Of a stretch of DNA of 64,000 nt, positions 1-13,158 are shown piece by piece. The stretch covers positions 8,195,366 through 8,259,365 of the forward strand of contig CM024170.1 of the NCBI GenBank assembly GCA_013433145.1, read 5' to 3'. The first letter of the stretch is position 1, and the number at the start of each line of letters is the position of its first letter. This DNA comes from Ascaris suum. Its lineage: Eukaryota > Nematoda > Chromadorea > Rhabditida > Ascarididae. The notes under the pieces are model-generated. The model saw only the letters and a list, made by a program, of their open reading frames with translations. It was not told the DNA's origin and made no database searches. Both the position numbers and the translations under genes were made by a program.

Positions 1-3000
1 ACTATAAAATATACTGCAGATCATTGTGCTCGGAATCAACGTATCTTTCGTGACGATGAAAAATTAGTTGCCAAAATGTTTTTGCAATGTCTGATTTAAC
101 AGATCGATGCAAAAGCCCTATTTTGGGATTGACATGTTTCTAAATTGTACGTATATCAACTCTCTTCGTTTCCGATTGTTTGAGAGCAAAACATTGAAAA
201 TGGACTTTAGCTGCGCGAATAATATATTTCCAGTATCTGTTGTGATTTCTTCATCTCACTTCATTCTTTTCATGGAAATTGACGGGCGCTCAAGTGACAT
301 ATGAAATTTCTAATTCGAATTTCACTGCTACAAGCTTTCGATGGGTCATAAAAATGTGTTTTACCCAAAAAATCGTGCACGCGTCATTCGGATAAGAAAA
401 ATCGCGTTCACTGCGGCCTATTTGATTGATGGAATCGCAAAAATGCTTGTTATGCTCACCTTGCTAAAGCATTTCCATATTTTACAAGAGTAACTCTTTC
501 TCCAAACTTCTTCCGCCTTGCCACTTTTTCCCATCAGCGCACACTATTTGTTTGCAAAGAGGACTTTTGTAAGCCTGAGATCCTTTATACCAGAATGTAT
601 AAGGAGGCACCGTGTCTTTTCGCAGATGTGAGAGAATTTTTCACTCCGTCCCAACTTGCACCCGTCCACATGGTATAGACAAATTGCGGGAGGGAGGGTA
701 GTGCTTGACTGATGACTTCATGAGGAAAGAGCTTTAGAGGCACTCGTTTCTACATACGATGCATTCTGCTGTTGAGCGCGTAATTCATGGCACTCTTCTT
801 GTTTCCATTCTCGATGCATTAGGAAACTCCAAAATTCTTGAGAACACAAGTTCCAGGTCTAGGTCTGATTTCTTTCATGTATTTTTCTAAAGTTCCTGTG
901 TGATATTCAAACCAGTCACAATCACTTCCATGTTGCAGTCACATCACTCATTAAAACAATGTAAATTTTTGAACAGCATTTTTCACTCTTCTCATTCCAC
1001 TTTGTTAATGAAATATTTTCGTTGTAATAAATTAGTTTGGTTGTGAACTATTCGACGAACATTATTCAACAACGAAAACTCGTTCAAGGTCAACCACTTT
1101 ATATTTCCTTTATCCAACTTTTAAAAAAAGCTTTCATTCACCCTAAGAATGAAGAAACTTCAAAGAAACGGATTCGTTGACAGTTTCCGTTGATGATGGG
1201 ATGTTAAGTTTTGCGTTATGAAAAGGAGCGAATGCCCTCAACGCTACATTCACTCATCCGATAGCTCGCCAAGAAGACCTTCCTACTGCGTATAATGGGA
1301 TTTTTTCTTTGTGTGAATGCTAAATCGAACATTTGAGGGAAAAAAATCACAACACATCGGTTGTCACGCGATTGGAACGGCGGTCGGTCGGTGGGTCGAT
1401 CGGTCAGTTGGATCGGTTCGAGAGGGGAGGGACAAACGGCGATGATCGCTCACCTTTTTGAGGTCTAGGTCGTAAGTGGTTCACTCTTGCTTGCCCTCCA
1501 TTTATTTTTGTCACATATAAATAAGCACATACCACGCTACCTACAAGCAGTTCCATCCGCTCCGATAACCCTTCCGATCAACGTTCATCAAAATGCGCCA
1601 TCATATATTCTGTTTGAGGATATTAGATTCTGTTTGAGGTTATCTTTCAATAGTTCCTTGTTACGTTCCTCTCTAGAGATGTGAACTTCACTTATTACCA
1701 GCAATATTATGTTGCATCTTCGTGTGGATACTTTTTTCGAGCGTTATGATTGTTACCATTATTCTGGAATTGGAAAGAAATCTGTTCGGCTTACATGAAA
1801 AATTTCCACACAATGCTCATCAATGACACCTTAGGCAAAAGCAGAAGTTTGATGCAAAAATTGGAACCACTATGAGTAAATAATTGAGTTATATTAATGA
1901 TTTTGACATATAGCAAAAAGCGAATCGAATTGCATATTCTTGAAGACGTAACGCTGAACAAGTAGGTCCTTCGTTTATGGTCACCTCAAAAATCAAATCA
2001 GCCCAATTCATTTATATGGCGGTCAATTTTGCTGTTTCTGAGGAATCTCTCTGCCAGTCGCTTGCTCTTAATAGACTTATTTCACCTTTCAGTGATGAAA
2101 CAATAATATTGCGTCGTTCTAGTGCCTCAGGTTAATACTGTAGACGTCCACTAAGTATTCATATAGATTCCGATCAGAAAGAGACTTTCCAAATTTCTTT
2201 GCTTTCCCTTTTAACAGTGGACGATTTGGATCGCACTGATGAAAATTAGTTGGACCACACGCATTTGAGTTTGTTGAGTGTCGATTTTAGTGTTACCTCA
2301 TCCTATACGGATGGTTTCGTTTTTATTATCGAACACTTCTCTTTTCTTGAACTGTTGGCACTTTAAAATTGTTTTAAGTACACAAAGTGTTATATATGAA
2401 TACTTTAGTTCTTGAGGTTTTGAGTAAGTAATATAGTTTAAGTTTTGAAAATTTGTCGTTTTTTGAAGACAGTAAATCTTTATTGACAGATGACATTATG
2501 CACGTCTAAAAGCAACCGCGAAAAGCGGTACAGAAAAAGAATTCGCTTTTGAGCCAGGAGCCGGTATTGGAGGTCTTCTGAAGTGGTTCCATGGAATGTC
2601 CCAAACATGTAAAATGGAAATTAAGAATACTTGTTAAGGATAGAGCTTCTTTTCCCTCTTCCTTTTTCTGCCCTCCTATCCTTCTTCTGGATCTTCCTAC
2701 TTCTTCTCCTCATGGATTTCATGTCCGCATCCATGATCACTGTTAAGCATATTTTGAACTAGGTGTATGAATGCTATTGAAGCCTAGGTATGATTCGAAC
2801 ATGTTATCCAAAATGTCCACATTTTCGAGACTGCACCGAACCTGCACCCAATTTACCAGCACTCGTTCAAATTTACTCATTATTTACGCACTGAGGAGCC
2901 TATAAAATAAAAGCATGAAAATATCCCGTTACATACTTCTCACATTCCTCACAACGCTGTATCACTCCGCACCTCACCTCACTCGACTTCTCCCCACAAC

Positions 3001-4004
3001 ATGTGTGTTGCGAGAAGTCGCAATGGCAACGGCACAGCAGTGTTGTTATTCGCCTTAATTGACAACATTCAACTTTCACAGGTCACTTAATAGTGTTAAA
3101 TCTGTAGAAATTCATCAAAGGAACACTTCTCCGAAAGAACTGGATGCCATATACATAAGAATGATCTGCAGGTGAACTTCTTCACCTGCACGAAATTCTC
3201 TTCCAACGGATATTGATCCCAGGAGAATATAAAGCAGGACTGCAGAGTTTTTTCTCTTCATTCTTTCCTGAAAATAAACGATTTGACATGAATAACTCAA
3301 AAATCATTTCTTTTCAAGTCATAACGAGATTTTTCTCATCGTTTCGTGTTCTCATTAAAATACGTTCATTTTTTTGGGGTATTTTATAAAAAGAAAATAG
3401 CGTTATGGTCGACATATAACTGAAACTCTATTTAAGGCAGTTATTAATACTGTATACTTTACTTTGATAAAGGAAAGAAAACGAACAAAACTCGAGTTGA
3501 GAACTTCGAAAAAAAGCTGCAGAATGAAAATTTTTGCAGAAGATCTAAGCATTCAGTTCGACTTTCTGCTCATATGTTACCATCCAAAAGGTATGGAGAT
3601 ATCTGCAGCTTTAGCCGCACACCATCGCTTTCACATCCTTCCACCAAAGATGCATTCAGCTCGAACAGCCTCGACGCTCGTTTATTTATACTGCACAACC
3701 GGAAATCATATCGCAGAATTTATTCCAAGTCGCCGCGAAAGGAAAATATCTATGTTCATATGAGCGCAAATATATGTGCGTTTGAATGCCCGTCTGTGTG
3801 TGAGCTTCAGCTCGGGAAACTACTAAAACAAGCGCTAAGAAAGTTAGTGGCTTCAGTCCGTTTCATGCTAAGTCCTAACACATACATCCTTGTCGCTCCA
3901 TCAGGTCCGATCGAAGTCGCTTGATAAAAATTTAAACGATACATACACTTTCATTGTGTCGCTTCACGAGAACTGAAAGCCAAGACTGGCATCTACACCA
4001 TTTT

Positions 4005-4039
4005 CTCCTCCCTAATCCTCGTTTAAGTTTAGGGAGGAG
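4005..4039. repeat. perfect 11-bp inverted repeat (hairpin)
   Basis: CTCCTCCCTAA at 4005-4015 is the exact reverse complement of TTAGGGAGGAG at 4029-4039, separated by a 13-nt loop. It lies in gene-free DNA, with polypurine sequence continuing on the 3' side. It may be a remnant of a small inverted-repeat element or simply a chance palindrome. Confidence 0.6.
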
Positions 4040-7000
4040 GGGAGTTAGGAAGGAATTCTTCTCTTTGCCCTCAAATAATTCCTCCCTGTTATCACCAAAA
4101 TGCATCCTCTCTTTCCCTTATCGACTGTTTTTCGCTCCCCGTTATTTTATCACAGCCGCTCGTCACTAAACTTATTTGCTAATGACGGGAAATATGCAGC
4201 CAAAATATTCTGAAAAAGATTTGTTTGAGTGCTTCACAGACTCAAAGCAGCACTTAAATTGCGGAAGAACATTACACTTTAGAGACATGAAATTTACAAC
4301 TCGCTTTCGCCTTCGAAATTGCGAGGTGGAAAGGAAAGCTGGCGTTCGCCCTTCCTCCCAATATCAGGCTCCCTCCTGCTCGTACTCTCTTGCCCCCAAT
4401 CTTCCGCTTCCCTTCTCTTCATAAGACTTATGGAGAAGTATATATTCAAATTAGACTTGCTGATGGACGACACTGCACGTTTTGTTTCCCTTCATCATGT
4501 GAAAATAAAAAAAAGAAGATCATATCGCCTCATTTGAGAGGAGGTGAAAAGAGAAAGTGGGCTAAGGAAGGAATTTTTTATTGAAGAAGCGTGATTGGAT
4601 TGGAATCCCTTTCGAGGGTGAGCAATCGCGAAGTTCGGCCATAAGGTCATCGTTACGAAATGCGAAAATGTGACTGTCTTGGTCAAAGCCCTTCCATATC
4701 GGAACATGAATCAAAAGGCAAACTTTTTCTTCGATGAAAGAGAAAGGAAAACATTTAGAACACATGTCTTCTGATAGAATGAAAGAAGAAAAATATTAAT
4801 TTTCTTTACTCCGAGTTTAAGAAGTGAGCTGATAGTATAGCTGTGACATATCCATAGCAGTAATAAATGAATGAATAATGTTGGTAAGAATTTCGACCAT
4901 TACGACTGAAGTTCTGAATAAAATAGCCGGAAGAAAATAGTTTTTAAAGAAAACCAATTTTTCTTGAAAAAACAGATTCTGCTCTCGAAATTGCTGGGGA
5001 AGAAAACGATCCTCGGCAATTTTTTGATATTATTACCGCACCCAAGAATATATTAGTTCTATCGTTTTATGTTAGATCAAGGTAGAACGCTTTTTGCCTG
5101 AAAAGGAATGATTAGGTGGCAGAAGTTAGACGTCGTTAATAAACCTCGATGCTTACATGCTAGGCTGAACACGCAGTGAGTAATTTCGAAGCGCGATACA
5201 TCGACGGTTAAAGCCGAGAAGCAAAAAAAGTTAGATTGCAGCGCAAAAGCAATTGCTGTTGAGGCGACAAAACAGCTTTCTGCTGGGGATACCTTGAAGA
5301 GCAGCAGCTGGATCAGTGGAAAGGGAAACGACAGAGGAAGCTCCGTGAAAAATCAGAAAGTTGCTCCCTTTGCGTTTCTTTCCGGAGATCGCGTCGGCGA
5401 ATAACGAACGAAGTCCTCCTTGAAAACGGCTATAAGCATCGATCATTTTGTACCCTCCCCCGTTCTCCGTCTTTTACCTATTACTAGATATTTTATATTC
5501 ATTTGCTTGCGCAGTCTTCGATTTTCGCATTGAAATATATAAATTTATTCAATGGTACATGCCAAAGGGCGCATTATGAAAGGTCTGTAGAGATCGAATC
5601 AAGCGAATGTCACCATTGGCTTTTATCGTAGAAAGGCGAAAGATTAGGCATTTTTTTACTCTCTTTCATTCCTCGATGTAATAATTTCCTTCGAAACGCA
5701 GCTAATTAAAAAAAAATTCTCTCCGATTCACTGAAACCCTTCTGTAATTCAAAACTGATTTTTTTTTTCATTTTCCGTCATTAGTCCATAAATCTCACTT
5801 CACCGGGCTGAATAAGCGCAAAATTCGACTAGTAGTGCCTCTGAAGTCATAATAATGAAGGAAAACTAATGCTCCATGAAGCGATATTATTGATGTGAAC
5901 TCCATATCGTTTGTATTGCGGGTGTAGTTAAAAACGTGCTTTGAAAGCCGCCAAATGGCGTGTGACGTTCGACAACGAAGGGAAATTGCTGTCAGCGCAA
6001 AACTGTTCGTGCCAACATCATTTTCAGCGTATGTTCGCATATGCGGACGTTCTTTAATCGACGACAAACAAAATTTAGGGGCAAAGGAAGAAAGGAGTTT
6101 GGTTATGAGAATAAAACTATATGTGACTAATTTCGCCTTAACGGTCGATAGAATTTGGCAAAGCAAATTCAAGCGAGGAATTCCTCAGCGTTCTTTGCAC
6201 ACCGCCGATACTCGATTGTGCCGACTCATCGATACTGCATATCGGTGAACAGACAATTGCTTAGAAGAAATTGTTAAGATGACCCATGAGGATATGAAAA
6301 ACTCTGCAATTCGCCTGATGCGTTGTTCTTAATTTCAGGGTGCATTCAAGTGTAGCAGAAAAAGTAATTTAAGACTTTCGACATCGCTTCGAGAAGCACA
6401 GAAAAGGAAAACACGAATGATCGTTATGATCACGCCTGAATGCATATGTCCTTCAAATTTGTTATCAAAGAACACCGCTCAGTTTTCCGTCAACAAAACT
6501 TTAAATTTCGCAACGAATCGAAATAACAAAGCCGTATTGCTGCGGTACCATACTGATCGGTCATCCGTATAAAGGTAGTTTAAAGTTTTTCCTCCTCCTA
6601 ATTTTTCTGCACTTTGATCTGCGTTCTAATCACATCAAGTTCACTTACTGTCTTCAATGGTTTCATCTCATTCTCCATTATTTCCACGTGCTATAAACAT
6701 CTACAGCAGAAAAACTCTTACCAATCCTAGCTTCGAGACGGGTTGTTGGGCTGCACATAAATGCACTAAGAATTGACAAAGTGAGTTCGTAAACCGCACG
6801 ACCTTCTGGCAGCTGAAGAATTATTATAACACCCACAGCATCGCTTATCCGTTAGAAGGTCTCTTCTCCCCATCTAACGCAATCCTTGCTCTTATTGTGG
6901 ATTGTTTCATAGACAGCATTGTTAGGCCTGTCTTCCTGAGAGGCTAATAAACACTTTAGTCTATGCACTCCATGTGCATGAACATTTACGTTTTCTTGAT

Positions 7001-7530
7001 TGCTCTGATCCGAATGATTTCATTTTTTTTGCCTTATTAGCTTATTACATTTCAATGGTGAATTTTCTTTCAACTCGAAATGAAAACTCATTCTGCGACA
7101 TTGCACAAGTAGGTAAGCGGCTTTTCTCAGTGAAATCCACTGGAATATTCACTGAAACTATTTGTTAGAATGAGGCGAAGCGTGTTCTGATTTCACGGCC
7201 AAAAGCGCCATCAACAAGCAATAAAAGTTGCTCGGCGATACCAAAGCCTCCATCGGTCAGCGACCCTTTCCACTTTCTGTTTCTTCTCACTTTCTTTACG
7301 GTTTCACTTTTCTCATTCATTTCTGTTGTGTTTATCTTTTAGATAACATCGGTGACTCTACTGCAGTGAATACTCACTTTTCACTTATTTATAGAAGAGA
7401 GTTTTAGATTTGCATTTGACTTAATTTTTACAATATTTCCCAAATTATTTACACAACGTATTTTTATATGCACTGAGGAAAGCGTGTAATGGGAACTTAC
7501 TATGTACGCCTACTTGTAAAAGACTGTCAT

Positions 7531-7650
7531 TGGTTTGAATCTAAGGTTGTATGACATTGCAGTTGGCTAATTCTTTAGGGCATTGCAAAGTGGTTTATTT
7601 CTAAGGTTGCAGGATACTATAAGTTTGGCTTATATCTGAAACAATAGAAG
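7531..7650 (+). repeat. imperfect tandem duplication, ~60-bp period
   Basis: The string TGGTTTGAATCTAAGGTTG at about 7531 recurs as TGGTTTATTTCTAAGGTTG at about 7591, and parts of the downstream sequence (TTGGCTAAT versus TTGGCTTAT) also match. This is two diverged copies of a roughly 60-bp unit. No coding potential is visible. Confidence 0.5.
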
Positions 7651-9545
7651 ATTGCAACTTGATTCTGAAACAAATGAAGAATTTTCGCCCGTAGAGCAAG
7701 CTACAACTGTTGCACTATTTAAATGATTTTGAAGTAAAACAAGCCGTAATGAGCATTTATTAGGCGTATTCGTTAACTGGTGTTAGCAGTTAAGCTGTGA
7801 TTTTGCATTAGGTAAACATTTTCAGCACTTCTCATAGACCCACGCTTCAAAAGTAAAAAACTTTTATGATAGTGACCATAAATTGCGCTTATAAATAAAC
7901 TACCACAAATAAATTATAACCTTACTGCGAAGATTTGTGCTAAGCAGCTCAGGTAATTAATTTACCGGGCTTTGTCTGAAGTTTAGATGAAGCGACGCCA
8001 CGATGTTCCGATTTAATCTCAGCGATATTTGTTATGTTTTCTTTATTATGCCAAATTGCACAATCTTTCAGACGCCTGAAAATTTGCCAAATACGTTTGT
8101 TAGCAATAAAGCAATCGGACGAACGCACACTCAAGTGAAATGATGTAACATCGCTTTCTCTGCATTTTTACCTCTCATTTTTATCGATATTTTTTGCTTC
8201 CATAAAGAAAATCGAGTGATTAAGAATGTGCGGTGTGCAGCGTTTCGTTAATATCAGCAACTGCAATTGCCCCTGTCTCACTGTCACCTTGAACCCTTTT
8301 CGTTTATTTCCGTCATGATGAGAAAGTGACGGGCATTTCCACGTCATAAATCCGAGCGGTGATTACGTATAACAGTAAGAGGCGGAAGCGCGCTTGCTTC
8401 CCTACCACTCTGCTCTCATGTAAAGACCCTTCGGCATAAAATACCTGACAAGGGTCCTTTCTTCTATATACATCAGCACAATCGTTTCAAAATAGAGCGA
8501 CTTATGCGCTATACTTCCTATGTTATAATTGTTATTATCATCGTTGTCGTTAATTCTTTCTGATAGGATGGGTGAATATCCACTTCAGAAAAGCCTAGCG
8601 ATACAATGATGGCAAACTTGCGATACGTATATGGCGCATTTTGTGCCGCATAATTCATCACATTAAAATGCGAGAACTGACGAAGATTTCATGAGAAATT
8701 TGTCATTCAGCGCCGAATGAAAACCTTTTATATCTATTCTGACGAATATTTATAGCGCATGAAAATACTGATGTTTTATAGGGAATTTTAAAGTAAAAAG
8801 AAGTACTATGGAACCTTTGCTTCATTTCGAAGTGATTGCTTGGTTCAGTTTTTTTTGCCAGCAATATTTCTTTTATATATTTGCAAATTTTTGTTCAGCA
8901 ACTTCCACTAGAGCCTCAAAAAATGAAATTGTAGATCGGGCAAGCCATTGATTCTGCTATGGCCATATGAGAGGAGCAATAGAGGCTTGAAATCTTCCCT
9001 AAAGAAAACAAACAGGCATCAAACATCCATCTTATTTTTTATTGCGTTTTTTAGTTTCCCTCATGCTTGTCATGCTGCTGCTTTAAGGATTAATTAACCT
9101 AAGCACGACCTAATTATTGCATTAAGTTGGCTGTCGATTAAACAAATTCTCCGATTGTGATAAATTCAGATAGAAATCGACGAACAGCTTATAACAATTA
9201 TCATACTCCTAAACTTCAACGCATTGGAGGGATGAACTTTAAATTAGCTGAATTTCATTCGGCACGTTGAAAAGTGAACGAAAGCACAGGTCACGTACAA
9301 CGTTACTTCACCTTTGAATAGCGAACTTCGCTAATTCGACAAAAATTCAGAGAACGTCGTCTTCAATTCCACTGCTTTCGGATTGAAAGCATTTGATTGG
9401 CGAACACTTTCACACTAGATTTGAGTCGAAAATATTTCAACAGTAAACTGATGCATGAGAAACACTTAAACATTCTTAGGTAGTAGTTAAGGCACCAATT
9501 CAGTGGTAGTTTTCCGCCGTCAAAATCCACACTGATCGCCGTCGG

Positions 9546-9794
<249 letters not shown>

Positions 9795-9944
9795 TGCACT
9801 GTTTCGATGAAAGCGTATTTAGAAGAAAAGGTTAATTGCTTTTTGCATAAAAGTGTACTCGAACGCTAGAATGTCCGCGAACGGAAGCCAGGAAAATGCA
9901 GGCGATGTCACAAGCTAAAGTTAGACTTCTAATATTTGTTTCTT

Positions 9945-9989
9945 GGGGGGGGGGGGTGAGAGAGGGACTGAGGGGTGAGGGATGGGGTG
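9945..9989 (+). other. G12 homopolymer plus G-rich tract, potential G-quadruplex
   Basis: Twelve consecutive G at 9945-9956 are followed by further GGG, GGGG, GGG and GGGG runs separated by short loops. This meets the usual G3+N1-7 pattern for an intramolecular quadruplex. It lies about 150 bp from the (AT)n tract in gene-free DNA. Confidence 0.7.
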
Positions 9990-12693
9990 ATTGTGTTTAT
10001 AGCCATGATGAGTACGTATTTGCAGCCTCCACGAAGCAGATGATCAATTCGTTGCTGCAGTTGTTTAAAGTGTTTGAAATGCCATCATATGTCATAATGT
10101 GTTGATTGCACGTTGTTCCTGATTATCTTCTGACAATCATCGCATTAGAGAGATTCATTTGACATTTACCATCTTCAAAGGTTATCGGCGTAGTGCACCA
10201 GTGTTTGCACTCAGTTTCAGCGCGACGTTTGCTCTCGATGGAACACTCATTCGTTATGTGGATTCCAGCTCGGAGTGATTTCTTCTAACATCTGAAATCG
10301 CTGAAAACCTCCAAACAAGCTCTGTCAGCAACCTGTTGTTCTCGTAGTTTCTTCGCTATGCGAGAGCATATCTTTAGCAAACTAATTTTTAATGAAATGC
10401 TATGTTCAGTGAACAAATAGGCATTGAGGTGTTAACAGACTTGGAACACTTTGCTAGTCATCCACTCGTCTTTGCTTAATCACGAAATGACCCTAGCTTT
10501 GTAATGATATATCTTCAAATAAATGCTTCACAATGAAGGCTCCGTTGATAATATTAGAAACAAATGTTTCTATTTCTTAGGCAATTCATCTGTCTCATTT
10601 TCCTTAACGGCGAGTAGAACGAGAGGAAAAATTTCGGCATTCTCTGCATATTTCACTTTTTTGCTTGCTGTTTTTGGATATTTCCATAGAACTATTTAAG
10701 TAAGTGACAGCTAACGATCGCTAGTGCGATGATTAAAATTATCGCGTTTAGTGATATAATAATTGTATTGCATAGGTCGAAACGAATGAAGGGAAAGGGA
10801 AGAGCGAGGTAGTTGCTCGTAGACAGATCATTCAAAATCAAGCTCGCCTAATGAAATTTTCTAAAACTAGGCTAAGCTAATTTCTAAAGGGCCATTTTTG
10901 TAAACGCAAGTGTATGCTATCGACCTCGATCGAGAGTTTTATGTATTACTTTACGGTTTTTTTTGATTGGCTAAATGTTGACGAAACTCTCAAACGGTCA
11001 ACACGATGCAACATCACATTATGGAGGTGTTTATTTATGTTAACGAATCAAAGTGATTTCCTCTACAAAAAGGTAAACATCACCCATTGACCCATTTTGC
11101 AGTTCATCGAATAGCAGTCCGCTAATGATGAAAATCTCAGTTATAACATAAACAGCACGCTAGAAGCGATGTGACTCTCTTTAGTCTACAGTTATTAGAA
11201 CAAAGTAAGTAAATGCGATCGCTTTTTTGCACTGGAACATATTCAAAATTAACATATGAAAGCAGTAAATAGAATGAGCTTGTGTATGCTTATAACGTCA
11301 TGTGTATCCTTTGATATGCTTTCTGATCTGTTCATAGAAGTATGTGATATCATTATAAGTTAAATAGCAAACTAATTTATTAATAAAGTGATTAGCATAA
11401 TGATTATAGGTCTTTCTCATTGAAATATATCTTGTAACACCTTTGGCACTTAAAATTTTCTCACTAGCACCGTTCTGTGAGGATTATCGCACTGTAGCAC
11501 AAGTTCCTGCTTATATGAAGAGCCACACACTCTCTCTTCTTTCCTATCTTCCATCAAGGGCATTATTTTGCAGTAATCATGCGAGGCTATACTACTGAAG
11601 ACAAGCATAGTAAATAGATATGCTACTTACTAATTTTGACCGTTTTCTTTCCTTTATGAGCCCTCCTAATCCATTGTTGGCCGTGTGACCCTCTTACCGG
11701 GCTAATAGTCGTTCAGTCAGGTAATAGTCGTTCAAGAAAAATCCTTGCTTTTAATTGTTTTCAGTCGCAGACCTGACGAAAAAGCTCATTTGCACAAGTG
11801 GTAAGGTGCTGATATTTGCATGCATAAGCATTATGAGGGATCGTAGTTTTAAAAACCTAGCTTAGCTTATCACTTTCTTTCACACGAAACATCCTGCCAT
11901 TTAGAAACAACCTCATTTCCTTAAGTATTGAACCTCCTCTTGAGGATTTCAACTTTCCAGCCTCAATTAGCACTCAAACCTTTAACACTTCGAATAACCT
12001 GACCAATTCTTTTTTAGAGTAAAATGAAATTTTAATGCGAAGTCATCGTTCCGACTACTTTTGAAGTAAGCATTTAAATAAGACCTATCTGGTTTAAATT
12101 CCATTCAAACAGTGCACTCTATGTATTGTAAACAGCAAAATTATCCGCAGAATCAACATCAATATTTCATTAGGATTTATTGTTTTCTTCTTATTTTGCA
12201 TAATTTCCGCTGCATTTTTTCAGATTCTTCTCGCTCTATCCAAATTTCCTGCATCAATTGATTCGCAATATTAGCTAATTTCAAATCGATTGACGTGTTC
12301 AATTATCATGGTTAACTGTTATTATTGATTAATCAAAATTCCTATTGAAACTTAATATTCAAAAACGATAAATAATGGAACTTTGTACATGAATAATGAA
12401 AGCATTGAAACCATTGAGTGCTTTTTAATCAGTGATCTGAACTCGGAGAAATAATTTCAACAATTTTAGGCGACTTGCAATAATTTCGTTGAATATTTAT
12501 CATCTGATCTTTTCCCAAGATGAAGCGGCGATTCTTTAGAAGTTCAGTGCATTGCAAGTGATCTTAGTTGTATTCCTGACTAGAACCTCGGATAGTTTTC
12601 ATAGTCGATAATATATTCGAATCACTTACGACCAAACAAACATTGCCGCTTCGTGCAAAAATATGCCCGCTATCCATTAAATTTCACTTGAAC
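9990..12693. other. gene-free region
   Basis: AT-rich sequence with no ORF above about 70 codons that looks coding, no splice-consistent exon chain and no recognisable RNA gene on either strand. I see nothing functional in it. Confidence 0.55.
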
Positions 12694-13158
12694 TTACTTC
12701 GATGATGGCAAAATTCGTAAGATTTTTATCCGATTCAGGTCAATATATGGAAATTTCTTTCTATTGCTCATTTGCTGTTTAGCTATCAACGACTCATTGA
12801 AAAACTCGAAATTTGCGGTCGTTTCCACTCTAAATAGTTTATATCGGTGTACAGCTTGAACGTCTCGCTTATGCACTTTACAAAATTCACATCTTTTTTT
12901 CAGTACTGCCTTCTGCTGAAAATATTTGCTTAAACACATCTTTCCTTGTTTTTTTTTTAAATTTGGTTTAAAAAATTCGTTAAAATGGTGGTACGGGCAA
13001 ATTGAAGCGAAAAAGAAAGCTCGAGCCTCGCTTGCTGTATATAAAACGTCCTCGGGAACTTCCTGGAAAAATATGAGATTCGATTGGTTTTCGTCTGCTC
13101 GTCGAACATCTAATAGGCCTGGCCAAAAAAGATGATTTCTCCATCTGATTTCAATCAC
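12694..13158 (-). CDS. unassigned 154-codon ORF, doubtful
   Basis: A continuous ATG-to-stop frame on the minus strand, longer than its neighbours in this AT-rich stretch. I recognise no family. The translation has scattered charged residues, several Phe and Tyr, and three cysteines (ICPYH, CEFCK), and no signal peptide or transmembrane segment. No promoter, SL acceptor or poly(A) signal is obvious. It could be a single-exon hypothetical gene, a transposon remnant or chance. Similarity to other nematode genomes would decide. Confidence 0.15.
   Translation of the reverse strand: MIEIRWRNHLFWPGLLDVRRADENQSNLIFFQEVPEDVLYTASEARAFFFASICPYHHFNEFFKPNLKKKQGKMCLSKYFQQKAVLKKRCEFCKVHKRDVQAVHRYKLFRVETTANFEFFNESLIAKQQMSNRKKFPYIDLNRIKILRILPSSK

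Noticed and set aside
1378..1430. CGGT-rich stretch considered as a regulatory or repeat element
   Set aside because: Short, irregular simple-sequence patch with no inverted or tandem structure long enough to name.
2494..2634. 47-codon open stretch reading FEPGAGIGGLLKWFHGMSQT
   Set aside because: Looks mildly protein-like, but it has no ATG or neighbouring exon and no recognised family.
3464..3924. Two overlapping plus-strand ORFs of 99 and 116 codons
   Set aside because: Overlap in different frames, no motif and no splice or promoter context.
5795..6172. 125-codon minus-strand ORF
   Set aside because: No domain, no conserved pattern and an overlapping plus-strand ORF of equal quality; taken as chance.
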